A DNA stretch of 64,000 nucleotides from Psoroptes ovis (Eukaryota; Arthropoda; Arachnida; Sarcoptiformes; Psoroptidae). The position numbers were made by a program, and so were the translations under genes. The notes below the pieces were generated by a model that saw only the letters and a list, made by a program, of their open reading frames with translations, was not told the origin of the DNA and did no database searches. This document shows, piece by piece, positions 1 to 11,652 of this stretch. The first letter of the stretch is position 1, and each line of letters starts with the position of its first letter. The stretch covers positions 186,001 to 250,000 of the forward strand of contig PQWQ01000028.1 of the NCBI GenBank assembly GCA_002943765.1, written 5' to 3'.

Positions 1-1222
1 CTATTCATCGAAGACTTAACTTCATCATATCAGCACAAAATGCGGAACCAAAATGTCTTTGCTTTTTCTCGATGATTAATATTCGCCCTTCAGTGAAATG
101 GAAAACCAAATCGCTATTCATTTTGACCTGAATTTTTCAATTTTTGATTGATTTTCCATTACGAACAAAATGAAGTTTATTCAAATAAAACAAAGACAAC
201 AAACAATGGATCAAGTTTGTTCAACTAAACACCCGTAATTAATTTACAACCCGATTGATTGGGGAAACAACATCGACAATAACATTATTTTGTTGCCATT
301 AACAATAATTATCTTTGATTTGTAATTAATTGAATATCACAATATTACATATGGTAATGATTGGCTTTTTTGCTATAGTTTGGTCTGTTTTACCATTTGT
401 TGTTCACATGTACCGAAAGAAACATATGAAACACATCAAATCAATATAATTAAACGGGAAATAAACTTGCTTGCTTGCTCGCTGCTTTTTGTTTTTTGCG
501 GTTCACTGATATTACGGGCAATAACAATTAATTCGTTATTTCATTCAAATAATTGATTATTTCGAAAAAATCAACATATAAACATATTACCTGATTGATA
601 TATGTCTTAAGTACATGAGATAAGACCATAATGGTTACAAATGAAAAAATGTTACAATGGTTCCATACAAATGTACCGGTTTGAAACATTCAGTTAATGT
701 TATGTGAAAAATACAAGACAGAACAAATTGAACAAACAAATATTTTAGTGGTCAAACAATTATTTACATGACAATTATATGTGATCGTTTTACATTTGAA
801 TTTATTGTCATTTATATTGTCAAATATGACAATATAATTATTTACTCGTATTCAATCGATACAAAAATTCAATCGGGTCTAATGTTTCAAATTGTTCATT
901 TTTTTTTTCATTCATGTGAAATGATATAATTTGATAAATTCATTCAACTGTATCAATTTATTTATTCGTTTATTTGTTCATTCATTTATTCATTATGATA
1001 AATTAATGATATAATAATGATTTCAACGAAGAAAAATAAATGAAAATCATTTTAATTTTCTCTTGTAAAATCATTTTGATTTATCTCATTTTGTTTTTCG
1101 TTTTTTTTTGTTTTCGGCGTCTCTTATCGTTCATCCAATTGTATTCTCAATTATCAATTATCAATTTACAAATGGAATTTGTTTTTTTTTTTGTTTTGTT
1201 TTCTTCAGAAACTTTTCAAAGG
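1..1222. other. AT-rich non-coding stretch left of the Gly-rich gene
   Basis: No coding region is supported. The short open frames near 1040-1320 are T-rich low-complexity reads in overlapping frames, with no signal peptide or family resemblance. The stretch is presumably upstream regulatory DNA of the gene starting at 1411, plus the flank of a gene outside the window. Confidence 0.6.
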
Positions 1223-1230
1223 TATATAAA
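1223..1230 (+). promoter_or_regulatory. TATA box of the Gly-rich secreted protein gene
   Basis: The sequence TATATAAA lies about 180 bp before the ATG at 1411. It would place transcription start near 1250-1260. It is one of only two strong TATA boxes seen in front of genes in the window (the other belongs to HSP70), which suggests a strongly expressed, tissue-specific gene. This is inferred from motif and spacing only. Confidence 0.6.
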
Positions 1231-1410
1231 TATGCCTGGACACCAAAATCAAATTCATATCAAAACAACAACAACAACAACATTCAACCAGTGATCATAT
1301 TGTGTTTTGAAAATTTTTTGTAATATTTTCAATCATTTCCATTGTTTTTCAATTGTGAATTTCAAAGTTTGAAGTTTCAAAGTTGTCTTGTAAAAAATAT
1401 CCACCGAAAA

Positions 1411-1719
1411 ATGTATTATTCAAAATTATTTTCATTCGCAGCCATCATTGCATTGTTTATTATTGCACATTTCGATATCGCTTTCGGTGATAAAGGTGGT
1501 AAAAATGAAGATACAATCATTATTGGTGGTCATCATGGATGTGGTCCACAATTAATCTATAAAGGTGGTGGCAAAAAAAAAGGTGACATATTGGTAATGA
1601 ATAATGATTGTAAAAAATCGAAAAAAACCCATTATGTACCATATCCAGTTTATCATCATGGTGGCTATGGTGGTGGCGGTTATGGTGGTGATGATCACGG
1701 TGGTTATGGTGGTTATTAA
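1411..1719 (+). CDS. Small secreted glycine-rich protein (GYGG repeats)
   Basis: A 102-aa single-exon protein. I start it at the ATG at 1411 because a hydrophobic signal peptide (about residues 5-24, ending near AFG) follows directly; the open frame extends upstream to 1342 without adding a plausible signal. The mature part has a lysine-rich segment with two cysteines (Cys-Gly-Pro and Asp-Cys-Lys contexts), then HYVPYPVYHHGG and a tail of GGYGG-type repeats. Arthropod proteins of this composition are cuticle or matrix proteins or glycine-rich antimicrobial peptides; I cannot tell which. A TATA box precedes it, and a poly(A) signal lies at 2094-2099. It is convergent with the kappaB-Ras gene. 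Secretion is fairly sure; function is unknown. Confidence 0.75.
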   Translation: MYYSKLFSFAAIIALFIIAHFDIAFGDKGGKNEDTIIIGGHHGCGPQLIYKGGGKKKGDILVMNNDCKKSKKTHYVPYPVYHHGGYGGGGYGGDDHGGYGGY

Positions 1720-2271
1720 TTTTTTTCACTATTATGGCTTTTATAAAACGATGACATTGATGATTTTTGTTTTGATCAGATTCGTTGTATGATCATTAAT
1801 CATCATCATCATCATCATATAAACTTTAACAACATCATGTTTCAATTTCATTCATACTTATTGAATCATTTATTTTTTTATTAATATTTTTTTTTTTAAT
1901 TTTTATTTGTTTATTTGTATTTTCAAATTAATTCACAATCCTTTATTTTTAATAATTTTATTCAATTATTCAAGTATTTTTTTATTTTCAATTATCATAC
2001 TTATTTAACTTAGATCATGATTAATATGCCATTCTGATAATTTTTTTAAATTATTATTTTAAATAATTTAAATCTTTGTTTTTATTTTTGATAAATAAAA
2101 ATAAATGAATACTGTTTTTTTTTTTTTTTTTTTTTTGTTTCAAATCAAATCAAATCTCAAATATAAATACTTGTCATTTTTGAAAAATTCAATGTTTTGA
2201 AATTTGAAAATAGTCAATAAATATTATATGTATGTATGTGAATACAACAACAAAAATAATCAATAATTTTT
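1720..2271. other. Shared 3' region between convergent genes
   Basis: AT-rich with long T runs. It holds AATAAA on the plus strand at 2094-2099 (for the Gly-rich gene) and AATAAA on the minus strand at 2081-2086 (for kappaB-Ras). The two signals are 7 bp apart and each is read after the other gene's signal position, so the two transcripts probably overlap by a few tens of bases. Confidence 0.55.
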
Positions 2272-2999
2272 TCACAATTCCAATTGTAAACTACCCGTTT
2301 TAGATTTACGTGAAAATGATGATTTCGACAGAAATGTTAATCTTGATGTTAAATAAATAAAACATTCGGATAGTGTTTTACGATCCGTTGCTTTTGTTTC
2401 GATGAATTTAATTTTTTCTTGTGATATCCATTTATGTATATCATCAATATTGATTACAGATTCATTCAGTTTATCCATTTTATTTGCTATCATTACCATC
2501 GGTATCTTATATATGTGTGAAAAAATAGATTATCATTAATATTTTGAATGTAATTATAGCCCTTGAAAAAAACTTACCTCTTTTTTATCTTTTAATTTTT
2601 CAATACTTTTTTTAATTTGTGCAGCCATCATGAATGATTCTTTATCATTAATGGCAAACACTATTACGAATGCCTATTTTTTCAAAAATTATAATAAATT
2701 GATATCAACCAGTTGTTCATATTGATTCAAATGATCATCATTGAAATACATACATCACAAAATGACAGATACATTTTTAGTGCATCCAAATTCAATGTAT
2801 CCATACCGGCATAATCATAAATGAATAATTTTTCACGACAATTTTTATCATATTCAATCATTGCACAATAAATATCTTCAATTGTTGGCTCATATGGTTT
2901 CTGTAAACGATAATGATTACCATAAATTGCTTCTTCGATTATCGTCGTTTTACCAGTTTTAGATGAGCCTAAAACAACAACTTTGAATGCATTTTTCAT
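2272..2999 (-). CDS. NKIRAS: NF-kappaB inhibitor-interacting Ras-like GTPase (kappaB-Ras)
   Basis: Three exons on the minus strand (2999-2754, 2673-2578, 2505-2272) joined in phase 0 by GT-AG introns encode 191 aa; vertebrate NKIRAS1 is 192 aa. The P-loop GSSKTGKT is at residues 11-18, followed by YGNH, the EDIY block, the YDYAGMD switch II and the NKMD base-recognition motif. As in vertebrate kappaB-Ras, the positions of Ras Gly12 and Gln61 are not Gly and Gln (Ser and Met here), which in the family goes with weak GTP hydrolysis. There is no C-terminal CaaX box, also as in the family. Known relatives bind IkappaB and slow its degradation, and act on Ral signalling. An in-frame Met 11 codons upstream (3032) is an alternative start; 2999 matches family length better. 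Confidence 0.92.
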
Positions 3000-3487
3000 T
3001 TTTTTTATTTTATTTCTTTCTTTCGAAATCAATTCACTTTATCAAAATCAATGATATAATCCTTTCGATTAGATAAAATTGATGACAAATTACATCAATG
3101 AAAATGAATGAAGCCAAAGGCATCAGAAAAAAAAACCAAAACAAATATTTTGATTGCAGTGAAGCTGAATTGTTTTTTGACGTAAAATTACGTATGTAAT
3201 TCTAAAAATTATTGACGTATTAGTACGTCTAGTTTTCAATTGCTTTTCAAATAAGTCCGGCGCTATCTGAGCATAATTTAGATTTTTTAAAAGATATTTT
3301 CACGGTAAAGCAGTCACAAGCGCCATCTGTTTTTGAAATTAGATAAGTCAAATGAAATATTCGAAAATGAATCTTTTTTTTGAAATCTTAAATTTTATCC
3401 TTAAATCATTTCATTAATTTATTAAATCATTTATCATTAAGAAACATGAAAAATAAATAGATAAATCTATCCGGATATCGTTATCGA
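3000..3487. promoter_or_regulatory. kappaB-Ras upstream region with paired ACGT dyads and CTCF-like sites
   Basis: No convincing gene is seen. Two ACGT-N6-ACGT dyads lie at 3180-3193 and 3215-3228. Two related elements follow: GGCGCTATCTGAG near 3259-3271 and GCGCCATCTG at 3322-3331. Read on the minus strand, the second is CAGATGGCGC, the core of the insulator protein CTCF motif. Both groups sit upstream of kappaB-Ras on its strand. Binding is inference. Confidence 0.4.
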
Positions 3488-3773
3488 ATGTGGATTAATA
3501 GCATGCATTGGGCATTGAAAAACATTGATAATAAATCTTTAAAATATCTGGAAAAAAAATGTTATGACAATCATCAATGCTTTGATTTAATGATGATCAT
3601 CTGTCGAAACATTAAAACTTTCTTAAGGTGAATATCATAAATATTATCTGTTTCTATTTTATCAATATTGCAATATAATTCTTTTATTTGTTAATAGATA
3701 CAAATGGTTATTCATCATTAAAAAAATATTGCTCATTATAAAGGTGTGTTGTTTAAAATTTTATGATGTTTAA
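3488..3773 (+). CDS. Possible small two-exon gene, unrecognised
   Basis: An open frame from the ATG at 3488 runs 46 codons and stops at a GT donor (after 3627). An acceptor at 3696-3697 continues the same phase from 3698 to a stop at 3771-3773. The product would be about 71 aa: a hydrophilic N-terminal half with three Cys and a basic hydrophobic C-terminal half that could be one membrane segment. I recognise no family. A second donor-like GT after the codon for the last Ile-Lys would allow a further exon. Support is only that splice sites and phase agree, so this may be chance in AT-rich DNA. It lies just upstream of the GPCR gene on the same strand. Confidence 0.28.
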
Positions 3774-3938
3774 AATTTGTGATTAGATTTTAAATTTACA
3801 TTGGTTTTTTTATTATTTGTCCAAACTGTTTATTCATACATAAATCAATTTTTTCATTTCGTTTTCATTATTATAATCATGAATGATAATGATGTGAAAA
3901 ATTCAAGAATGTATTGCACTTGTGTTTATAATTAATCA

Positions 3939-5997
3939 ATGAATAAAATAATGATATCGATTTCATTATTATTATCATTAATATTTTCATTAAATTTTTC
4001 CTTAATGACTACTACATCATCAACATTCCAATCATTGAAAATGAAAAAATTTCCATGTGAAAGTAATTTAAATTATAATTTCCTCAATATTGAACGTTTT
4101 CGGGATAATATGTGTGCACAATGTTTATGGTATATGGCCGGCAACAGCGGACCATGGTTAAATTTTACATATGTAAATGAATTGAAAGTATTTTATAATT
4201 ATAGTGATACAATTAATGTATTAATTTGTTTTGATCCAATTGATTGTCATGAATTTAAATATGAACAATTATTATTGCCTAATAATTATATACGAAATGA
4301 ATTGCGCTCAGATTTTTACATGGTAATTATTATTAGTATGTTTATAACTCTTTCTAATCATATTTAATGCATATTTTTTTTGCAGGACCTTTTGCTTGAT
4401 TGTTGCGAACAATCACGACAATGTTGTGAAAAAATGTTGAAAAATCATGAAAATGATATCAATATTACTAGTCATTCAAACATTAATGAAAGCAATAATA
4501 ATAATGATGATTGTCCAGCAAAATGGGATGGTTTCATGTGCTGGAATTCAGCAAAACCCGGTACAATCAATCGTCAAACATGTCCAACAATGACATATTT
4601 CACATTGGAAACTAAACCAACTGAATGTCGTAATGAATTGGCCAGAAAAGAATGTTTGCATAACAGTACATGGTCAAAAATTTATAAACCGTATTTATTC
4701 AATGAAACATCACAAAAATGGATCTATGATTGGGAAGAATACACCGATTATCTATCATGTTCAACGCCTGGAGCAACATTGAAATTAAAATTTGTTCGCA
4801 TACAAATTTTCATCTATATTATATCATTAATACTAACGACGATTGGTGCGATGTTGATGTATTTTTTCTCAGCGAAACAGCATAGAAAATTGAGAGAAAT
4901 TCATTTGAATTTTTTCATATCATTGATATTGACAGCAGTATTCTCATTATTCGTATCCATATTCATCAAATATCAGCATTATAATTTTAATTCAATGATT
5001 GATAAGAAGTAAGTCAATCCTTGAGAATTCTTTTTTCTATTCATTTGTTTTTTTCATTTTTCAAAAGTCCTATTTGGTGTCGAATATTGATGCTATTGAT
5101 GAAATTCGCACGTTTGTCCAATTATTGTTGGATGTTACAAGAAGGAATCATATTATGGCAAATTGTTGTACATCCATTGCCTAGAAATAAAATACGAATG
5201 ATGAAATTTTATCTATTGGGCTGGATATTACCAATTATGATCATCGTAACCTATGCAGTAATACATTCATTCGATCAATTCGATAAAAGTTGTTGGACAA
5301 AATCAATGGGCTATTGGGAATTGATTTATAACATGCCTATCATCATATTTATAATTGTAAGTTCATTATTCATCGAGAATTCATAAATTTTTCAATTGAT
5401 TGTCTTTGTTTGGCAGATAAATACAATATTACTGATATGTATGATGTATAAATTATTTCGTAATTTGGCATATAATTCTACATCAATCAATGCAAAAACA
5501 TTGCGTACAAACGTCTTCAAATCACTGTTATTAGTACCAGTATTTGGTATCCACTATATTTTCTATATTAAACCATTTGATCCATTTGAATCATGTGAAA
5601 CATATCAATTTATATTATACTATGTAAAGATTATTATCGAAGCTTTACAAGGATCAATCGTAACCACAGTATTTTGTTTTTTCAACAAAGAGGTAATGAA
5701 CGATGTTTTTAATTTTAGAATTTTCATTTATTTCCATGTTTATCTAATTATTTTCAATAGATTCGTAATAATATACAAAGGAAATTAATGAATTACTATA
5801 ATAATCATTTTTACAATCAAAAAAATAGCAATCGTAATCATTCTTTCGTGTATAGCAATGATAATCGACTAAATTCAACAACATTGACAACAATTGTTAA
5901 TGATGATAATAACTATGATGCTGATGATGATGATGATTGTTATCATAATCAAATAGAAATGGAAAAATTAAATCAAGAAAATCTGTTAACAGAATGA
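3939..5997 (+). CDS. Class B (secretin-family) neuropeptide GPCR, calcitonin/DH31-receptor-like
   Basis: Five exons (3939-4322, 4386-5008, 5068-5356, 5417-5692, 5761-5997) with phase closing at every GT-AG intron encode 602 aa. An N-terminal signal peptide precedes a long Cys-rich ectodomain with the class B hormone-binding signature CPAKWDGFMCWNSAKPGT and several N-glycosylation sites. Seven membrane segments follow. Class B landmarks are seen: Trp-Cys at the top of TM3, CWMLQEG in TM3, LGW in TM4, Asn-Thr in TM5, LLVPVFGIHY in TM6, and LQGSIVTTVFCFFNKEV at TM7 and helix 8. The TM6-TM7 part looks most like calcitonin receptors, so a DH31-type or possibly PDF receptor is inferred. The tail is Asn/Asp-rich. 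Such receptors signal mainly through Gs and cAMP. The N-terminus before the hormone-binding block is longer than usual. Confidence 0.88.
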
Positions 5998-6240
5998 GCT
6001 GTCAAAATTTATGTGTACATAGACAAAAAAAATGTGATAATTATTATTCCTAATTCCGAAACAAAAAGTTTTATTTTAAAAATTGTATGTATGAATTTTA
6101 TTTTCTCAAATTCGTCTATTCAAATGTCATCAAAGAAGGAAACAAAGAAGAATTCATTCAAGATTTGATCAAAAATGAGAAAAACTAAGAGAATCTATTA
6201 TATCATCCATATATTTTTAGATAAAATTTCTTTAAAAATA

Positions 6241-6320
6241 TTAGGCTGTCCGAAAAGTTCATGCAACTTACTCAATAGAATAGCTCATGAAAATCGGCCA
6301 GAATTTTCCGGACAATCTAA
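6241..6320. mobile_element. 80-bp mariner-like MITE (terminal inverted repeats, TA flanks)
   Basis: The left end begins TTAGGCTGTCCGAAAAGTTC and the right end reads GAATTTTCCGGACAATCTAA, which is its inverted near-copy. The unit is bounded on both sides by TA, the target duplication of Tc1/mariner elements, and the TTAGG-CTGTCC-AAAGTT pattern resembles mariner ends. The inverted match continues outside the TA, so the whole hairpin covers about 6223-6338 with arms of about 38 bp and about five mismatches. There is no room for a transposase. An alternative reading is a structured RNA hairpin in the GPCR 3' flank. Confidence 0.55.
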
Positions 6321-7742
6321 TATTTTTGAAGAAATTTTTTCTATTTTTATTTGTGAATATTTTTTCCTTTTTCATTTGAATTTAATTCTGATTTTTACAC
6401 ATTTTGTACGACATCAACAACAACAACAAATTCAACTTGTTATAATCCTCTTAAATTTTTTTATTTTTTTTTACATTTCCAGATGTCTTTTTTATTGATG
6501 ATGGTTGGTGTTTTCGAGTTGTGAAATGGAAAAAACATGAAAATATTTAAAATTTGCAAATTCAAAATGAAGAAATGAAATGTAAGCAAAACAAAGCGAA
6601 AAAATGCCACGAAAAAAAAACTCTTTGAATTTTTAAAAACAATCCGACGAACCAAACAAATAAATAATCACATAAACATCATTTGGATGTCTGGCTTTTT
6701 GTTGTTTGGTGGCCATTTCATTATTATTATTATTGATTGACCATCTGTTGCGCTTGGCTGAACTGAATTCAACCAACATACATACATATTGTATGAAACA
6801 ATGAATTGTCCTTGTGACAAATTAGGTCTAAAAGTATTCATTTTCATGAAACAACATTTCATATTCTTAGTTATGATTCGAAATACGTGAATACATGTTA
6901 TGAACAACAACAAGATTATAACTGGTTAAGACTTGAATACTTGATTCAATTTGAAAAAAAAAATTGGATTTCTATGTTCAAAAAAAAAAATTTATGACTT
7001 TAAAACATGATTTATAACATGAATTTTCTGATTTTAATGATGTTTTCGCTGTTGTTCTGGTTGTTTTGGCCATAAATGACACACACACACACACAACACA
7101 AACAAAAAACGATAATTCATATATCTTTACGGTGTATGTTGCATGTGTGTGGCGGAACCTGGGTTAATTTAAAAAATTTCATACAAGTCGATCGACCAAC
7201 CTCGACCAAAAATCGCCAGTCATCCTTTTGCCATAATCATTCATTCATTTATGGTTGTAAAGATAGCCTCGTGAACACGTTCAAGCCTCGTTAAACATAC
7301 ATACATACACATCAAAGTTACAAACCACACACACACATACAAACAACAAACACACAAGAACATTCACATTCAAACTGCACCACAGAAAAAAAAATTGTAA
7401 TAAAATAAAACCACAAACAATTTTTTCAAACATTTAAACCTCATGTTCATCACTGCTGCATATGTGTTCACATCATAATTATAATCATCATCATATGAAA
7501 AATTTGAATCGATTCATTCATTTTTCACAAAGTGACCAAAGTTCAAAGTTAATTATAAAAAATTTTTCGATCATTTGATCATTATTTCAAACTTAATCGA
7601 TCAGTATTATTTGACAGTTATTATTATCATTAACTTTCACCTGTTTCATCTGCACGAAGGTGGTGGTGATGTCGGCGGCTACGGTGATAGTGCTGCATAC
7701 ACAGCATAACACTGCATACAGTAACCGGCCAATGATTCACAC

Positions 7743-7768
7743 AGAGAGAGAGAGAGAGAGAGAGAGAA
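7743..7768. repeat. GA dinucleotide microsatellite
   Basis: About 13 AG/GA repeats in a row. Poly-GA tracts often lie in arthropod promoters where GAGA-factor-type proteins bind; here it sits 1.5 kb upstream of the growth-factor gene. Only the repeat itself is seen. Confidence 0.85.
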
Positions 7769-7943
7769 GATCATTAAAACCAACAATTGATCAACCGAAC
7801 CATCCAACCATCCAAACTGAAATGATTGATTGATTCGATCATCATAAGTGAAAGATTCGCATGATTGAAGATTCCATCATTCAATTTTCTCATAGAAAAT
7901 GAACAAATGAACTGTTTTTTTTCCGTTCATTTTTCATTGTCTA

Positions 7944-7962
7944 TGTGTGTGTGTGTGTGTGT
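7944..7962. repeat. TG dinucleotide microsatellite
   Basis: A run of nine to ten TG units. It is one of several CA/TG stretches in the non-coding DNA between 7.0 and 8.0 kb (another starts at 7079). Confidence 0.85.
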
Positions 7963-9243
7963 TTGCTACGGTAAAATGATCATCATCAATTTTTTTTCAT
8001 TGTGTTTGAAAATGACAATTGGTCAAAAAGTTGAACAAAAATAATAGAAATTATAATTAATAAAGTGTGAGAAATATAGAGAAATTGATAGAGAATAATG
8101 GCCCCTTAAAACCACACAGTTAAACAAAAAAAAAAAAAAACAATTCATTTTTTAAATACATTTCATATGTTCAATTGAAATATTTCAAAATGAATTTATT
8201 CATTTTTCAAATATTCATTTACAGTTCATTGTTCGTTTGATCTGGTTGCCATTTGTGGCCCTTCGAAAAATCAGAAGCCGATGATTTTTCACGATTGATA
8301 TTTCATGAACAAAAAATAAAATGAAAAAAACCGAATATTGATCAATTTTTTGATGTTTTAATTTACAACATTGAAACTCTTCACTTCATTCGTCGATCGT
8401 CGTCGTTTTTGTTCGAAAAAAAAAAGAATTTAAATATTTGAATATTTGCGAACATCATGCGACAACATCATATCATCATCATCATCATCATCATTCAACC
8501 TTGTTATTACATATAATTTTTTCCATGTCTGCGTGTATTTAACACATATAAATAAACAAATTTCAAATTTTACTTATTGTTGGATGCCAAAATATTGAAA
8601 TGTAATATTCATTCATGTTCAATTTTATTTGATTTCAAAGTTTTATAAATATATGCAAAGTGCAAATGTTTTTTATTCGTTCATTCATTTATTTTTTTTA
8701 TTTATAAATTCAAAATTCTTCAATGTGTTTTTAAATATAAATAAATGATTATTCGAAAAAAGCGTGTGAAGAAATCATAAAAATGAAAATAAAAACATGA
8801 GGATTGAAAGCTTATTTATTCACATCAATCAAATCAAATCAAAATGAAGAGAACAGAATTTCAATGATGAAGATGCAGTTGATTTAGTATTTCATATGTA
8901 CTAGGAGTCAAAGTGTACAAATTACAAAATTTGAAAATTAGTTCAAATGCTAATTGCAAAAGCTAATATTTTGAATGTGTTTATATTTCCGATCAATTTC
9001 GATTTCATTTCATTTTACAGTGTACAATCAATAATCAGGTCGATTTCAATTCGATTATGATTACCAAAATTTTACCATCAAACATGATGAATATCATCTA
9101 TAAATATAAATATAATAATAATAATAATAATAATCAATTCAATCATAAATCATTTTCGATTTTCGATGTTCATTATTGATTTGATTTTGATTTTGATTTT
9201 TTTTTTTAATTTCAATAAATAAATTTAAAAAAAAAAATTATCC

Positions 9244-10963
9244 ATGAAATCATCAATATTATCATATAATGCCAAAATTTTGGCATATAATTTAAATAAT
9301 TATAAATTATTTATTCAAAATAAATTTTCATCATTTATAATATTATTATTATCATTATTTTTATTAATTGATCATTGTTCATTATCATTATTGTTATATA
9401 ATCAAAGTTTTTATAATCATCATCATCACAATCATCATAATCATCGTCAATCAAATCATCAATTTGATCAATATAATAATAATAATAATCTTAATAGAAT
9501 ATCATTAATAAAAAATTCAATCATGTTCAACGAGAACAATGATAATGAAAATAAAATAATGATCGATGATTATGATCAATATAATAATGATCGTAATTTT
9601 CAACGTAATAAAAATATTGATTTAATAACATCACCAACATTTTCAACTACCACAACAACAACGACAACACCATCAGCAACGACTCTTAAATCTAAAATTG
9701 ATTTACTATCAATGAATAATGATAATAACAATATTGATGATGATGATAATGATTTTATATTTCAAAAAAAATGGAATTTTACTGAAGTAAATTTAGCCAA
9801 TAGTCATCTATTTTTTATTCGTTCAAAATATTCATGTTCATTGCCACGTGCTAAATTAATACATGTATTAGATTATCATAAATCACCATCAAAACAATAT
9901 GTACCAAGGTAAGGTTTCAATAATTGTAATTGATTAGACTTGTTTTTAAATTCTTATTCTCATTGTAAGATGCACCGTGGTACATAGATGTGATGATGAA
10001 AGTGGTTGTTGTGAAGATGTGTAAGTACATCTTACATCTTTTAGAATCGCTCAAATTTATTTTTCAAACATTCATTTTCTTAGAACACATCGATGTGGAC
10101 CAAGTAAAACCGAATTAATTGAATTATATTTCCATGTAATATTGCCTGATAAAAATTCAATCACTGGCGGTAATGTTGTCGGTATTGAACGTTTAACATT
10201 TTTAAATCATACACAATGTGAATGTAAAACAATTAATTATATGCCAAGAAGTGTTCAAATACGTCCACCATTACGATTAAAAAGTCCCAATCCTAATCAG
10301 ATTAATAAAAAACATCATCATCAACAGCAACAACAACAACAACCACCACCACAGCATCATCATCGACATAATCATTATATTAATAATAATAATCATCATT
10401 ATAATCAACCAAATCATAATCATGATAAATGTAAACATGTAATAAAATGTCCAGAACCATTCGTACAAAGATTTCGTAGCACTGATCAAAGATGTATTTG
10501 TGATTGTGTTCGTAATTTCAGCATTAATTATAATAATAATGATGATAACGATGATTGGGATGATGATAATTTATTATCATATAAATATTGTTTACAAATA
10601 CAAGATGGTAAAAGAAAATTATCATCAAAAAGTTCGAATTGTGTTCAAAATGGTTCATGTTCGGAGCCAATTTGTTCATTTGGCTACAAATTTAATAGAT
10701 ATGAATCGAAATGTTCAAAATTTGATGAATTATTATTATTATGGTCACAAAATCGAAATATTAATATTAATAATAATAACAACAACAACAACAACCATAA
10801 TCATCCAAACCACCAACTGTTACAGACTAGTTTACAACAGAAATTGTTATCGTCAAGCAGCAACAGCAAAAGTAACCATCATCATCATCATCGAAATCAT
10901 CATGATGATGATGATGATCATCAACATGTTCATACCAATCATACAAATGACCTTCAACGACAT

Positions 10964-10994
<31 letters not shown>

Positions 10995-11020
10995 ATCAAC
11001 ATTATAATGATAATCTATGA
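9244..11020 (+). CDS. Pvf: PDGF/VEGF-family secreted growth factor (PVF-like)
   Basis: Three exons (9244-9908, 9970-10020, 10084-11020), phases 2 and 2, give 550 aa. After an N-terminal hydrophobic segment (about residues 30-50, a late signal peptide or signal anchor) and an Asn/His-rich prodomain, the cystine-knot core spans exons 1-3. It has CTVVHRC, GCC and HRCGPSKTE, then FHV, and ends in ECKC, the order of PDGF/VEGF domains. A Cys-rich tail follows, with CICDC and SCSEPICSFGYKF motifs like the CxCxC repeats of arthropod PVFs and VEGF-C/D. These are separated by His, Gln and Asn runs that are probably disordered. Such ligands act on PVR/VEGFR-type receptor kinases in blood-cell migration, survival and epithelial movement. 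An upstream non-coding exon or another start is possible. Confidence 0.88.
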
Positions 11021-11652
11021 AAAAATTTCATCGAAAAACACAGCAAAAATCAAAGAATGACCAAAAACGTATTCACATAAGCTTATTAAATACTATATAA
11101 AATGGCCACCAAAAAAAAAAAATGTACAATTTCCTATGCATTTTCAATTTTTATATTCATTTTTCTAAATATTTTTTTTCCATTATTATTATTGATATGT
11201 AAAAAAGAAAACAATAAGAAATCACCATCCTAATCATCAATGATGATTACACCTGTGAGAAGAACAACGCGTAACCTACCCTATTGCATTCTTCTTCTCT
11301 TCTTTTCATTATTTTGAATTGAATTGAGAATTGAAAGCCTATTGAATTTACAAGAATCGAGATTTACATACATTTTTATTATTTTATTCTATTTTCTACC
11401 CCAAAAACAACAAAATCACCATTTTATAAACATTATAAATTGATGATTATCAATTTTTGATAATCCCATTTGTCAATGTTTACAACATTTATATTTTGTT
11501 CGAAAAATTTTCTTTTGTTTTTTATTTTATTTTTAAATTTTTGAATTTCAATTGTCTTTTGAATTGATAATAATAATAATAATAATAAAGTGAATAATTT
11601 TTTTTTGATATAAAAATCAAGTATTTCAATTTGTTTTTTCTTTGGAAAAAAA
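11021..11652. other. 3' region of PVF gene and short promoter of Kazal gene
   Basis: No gene is supported. The minus-strand open frame at 11433-11660 is Lys/Leu-rich low complexity. The stretch contains the PVF 3' UTR and, near its end, the 5' UTR of the Kazal inhibitor. Confidence 0.5.

Larger units (their letters stand above)
5998..9243. other. Long non-coding stretch between the GPCR and the PDGF/VEGF gene
   Basis: About 3.2 kb without a supported gene. It holds a mariner-like hairpin element at 6241-6320, short CA/TG repeats, a GA microsatellite, ATC runs near 8467-8496 and an AAT run at 9112-9134. The open frames here (for example 6175-6498, 6668-6913 and 7076-7294) are low-complexity, with no start context, signal or family resemblance. 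The right part probably carries promoter and 5' UTR of the growth-factor gene. Confidence 0.5.

Noticed and set aside
7076..7294. 72-codon frame starting in a CA microsatellite.
   Set aside because: It starts in the repeat, has no signal peptide or homologue that I recognise, and sits in non-coding DNA.
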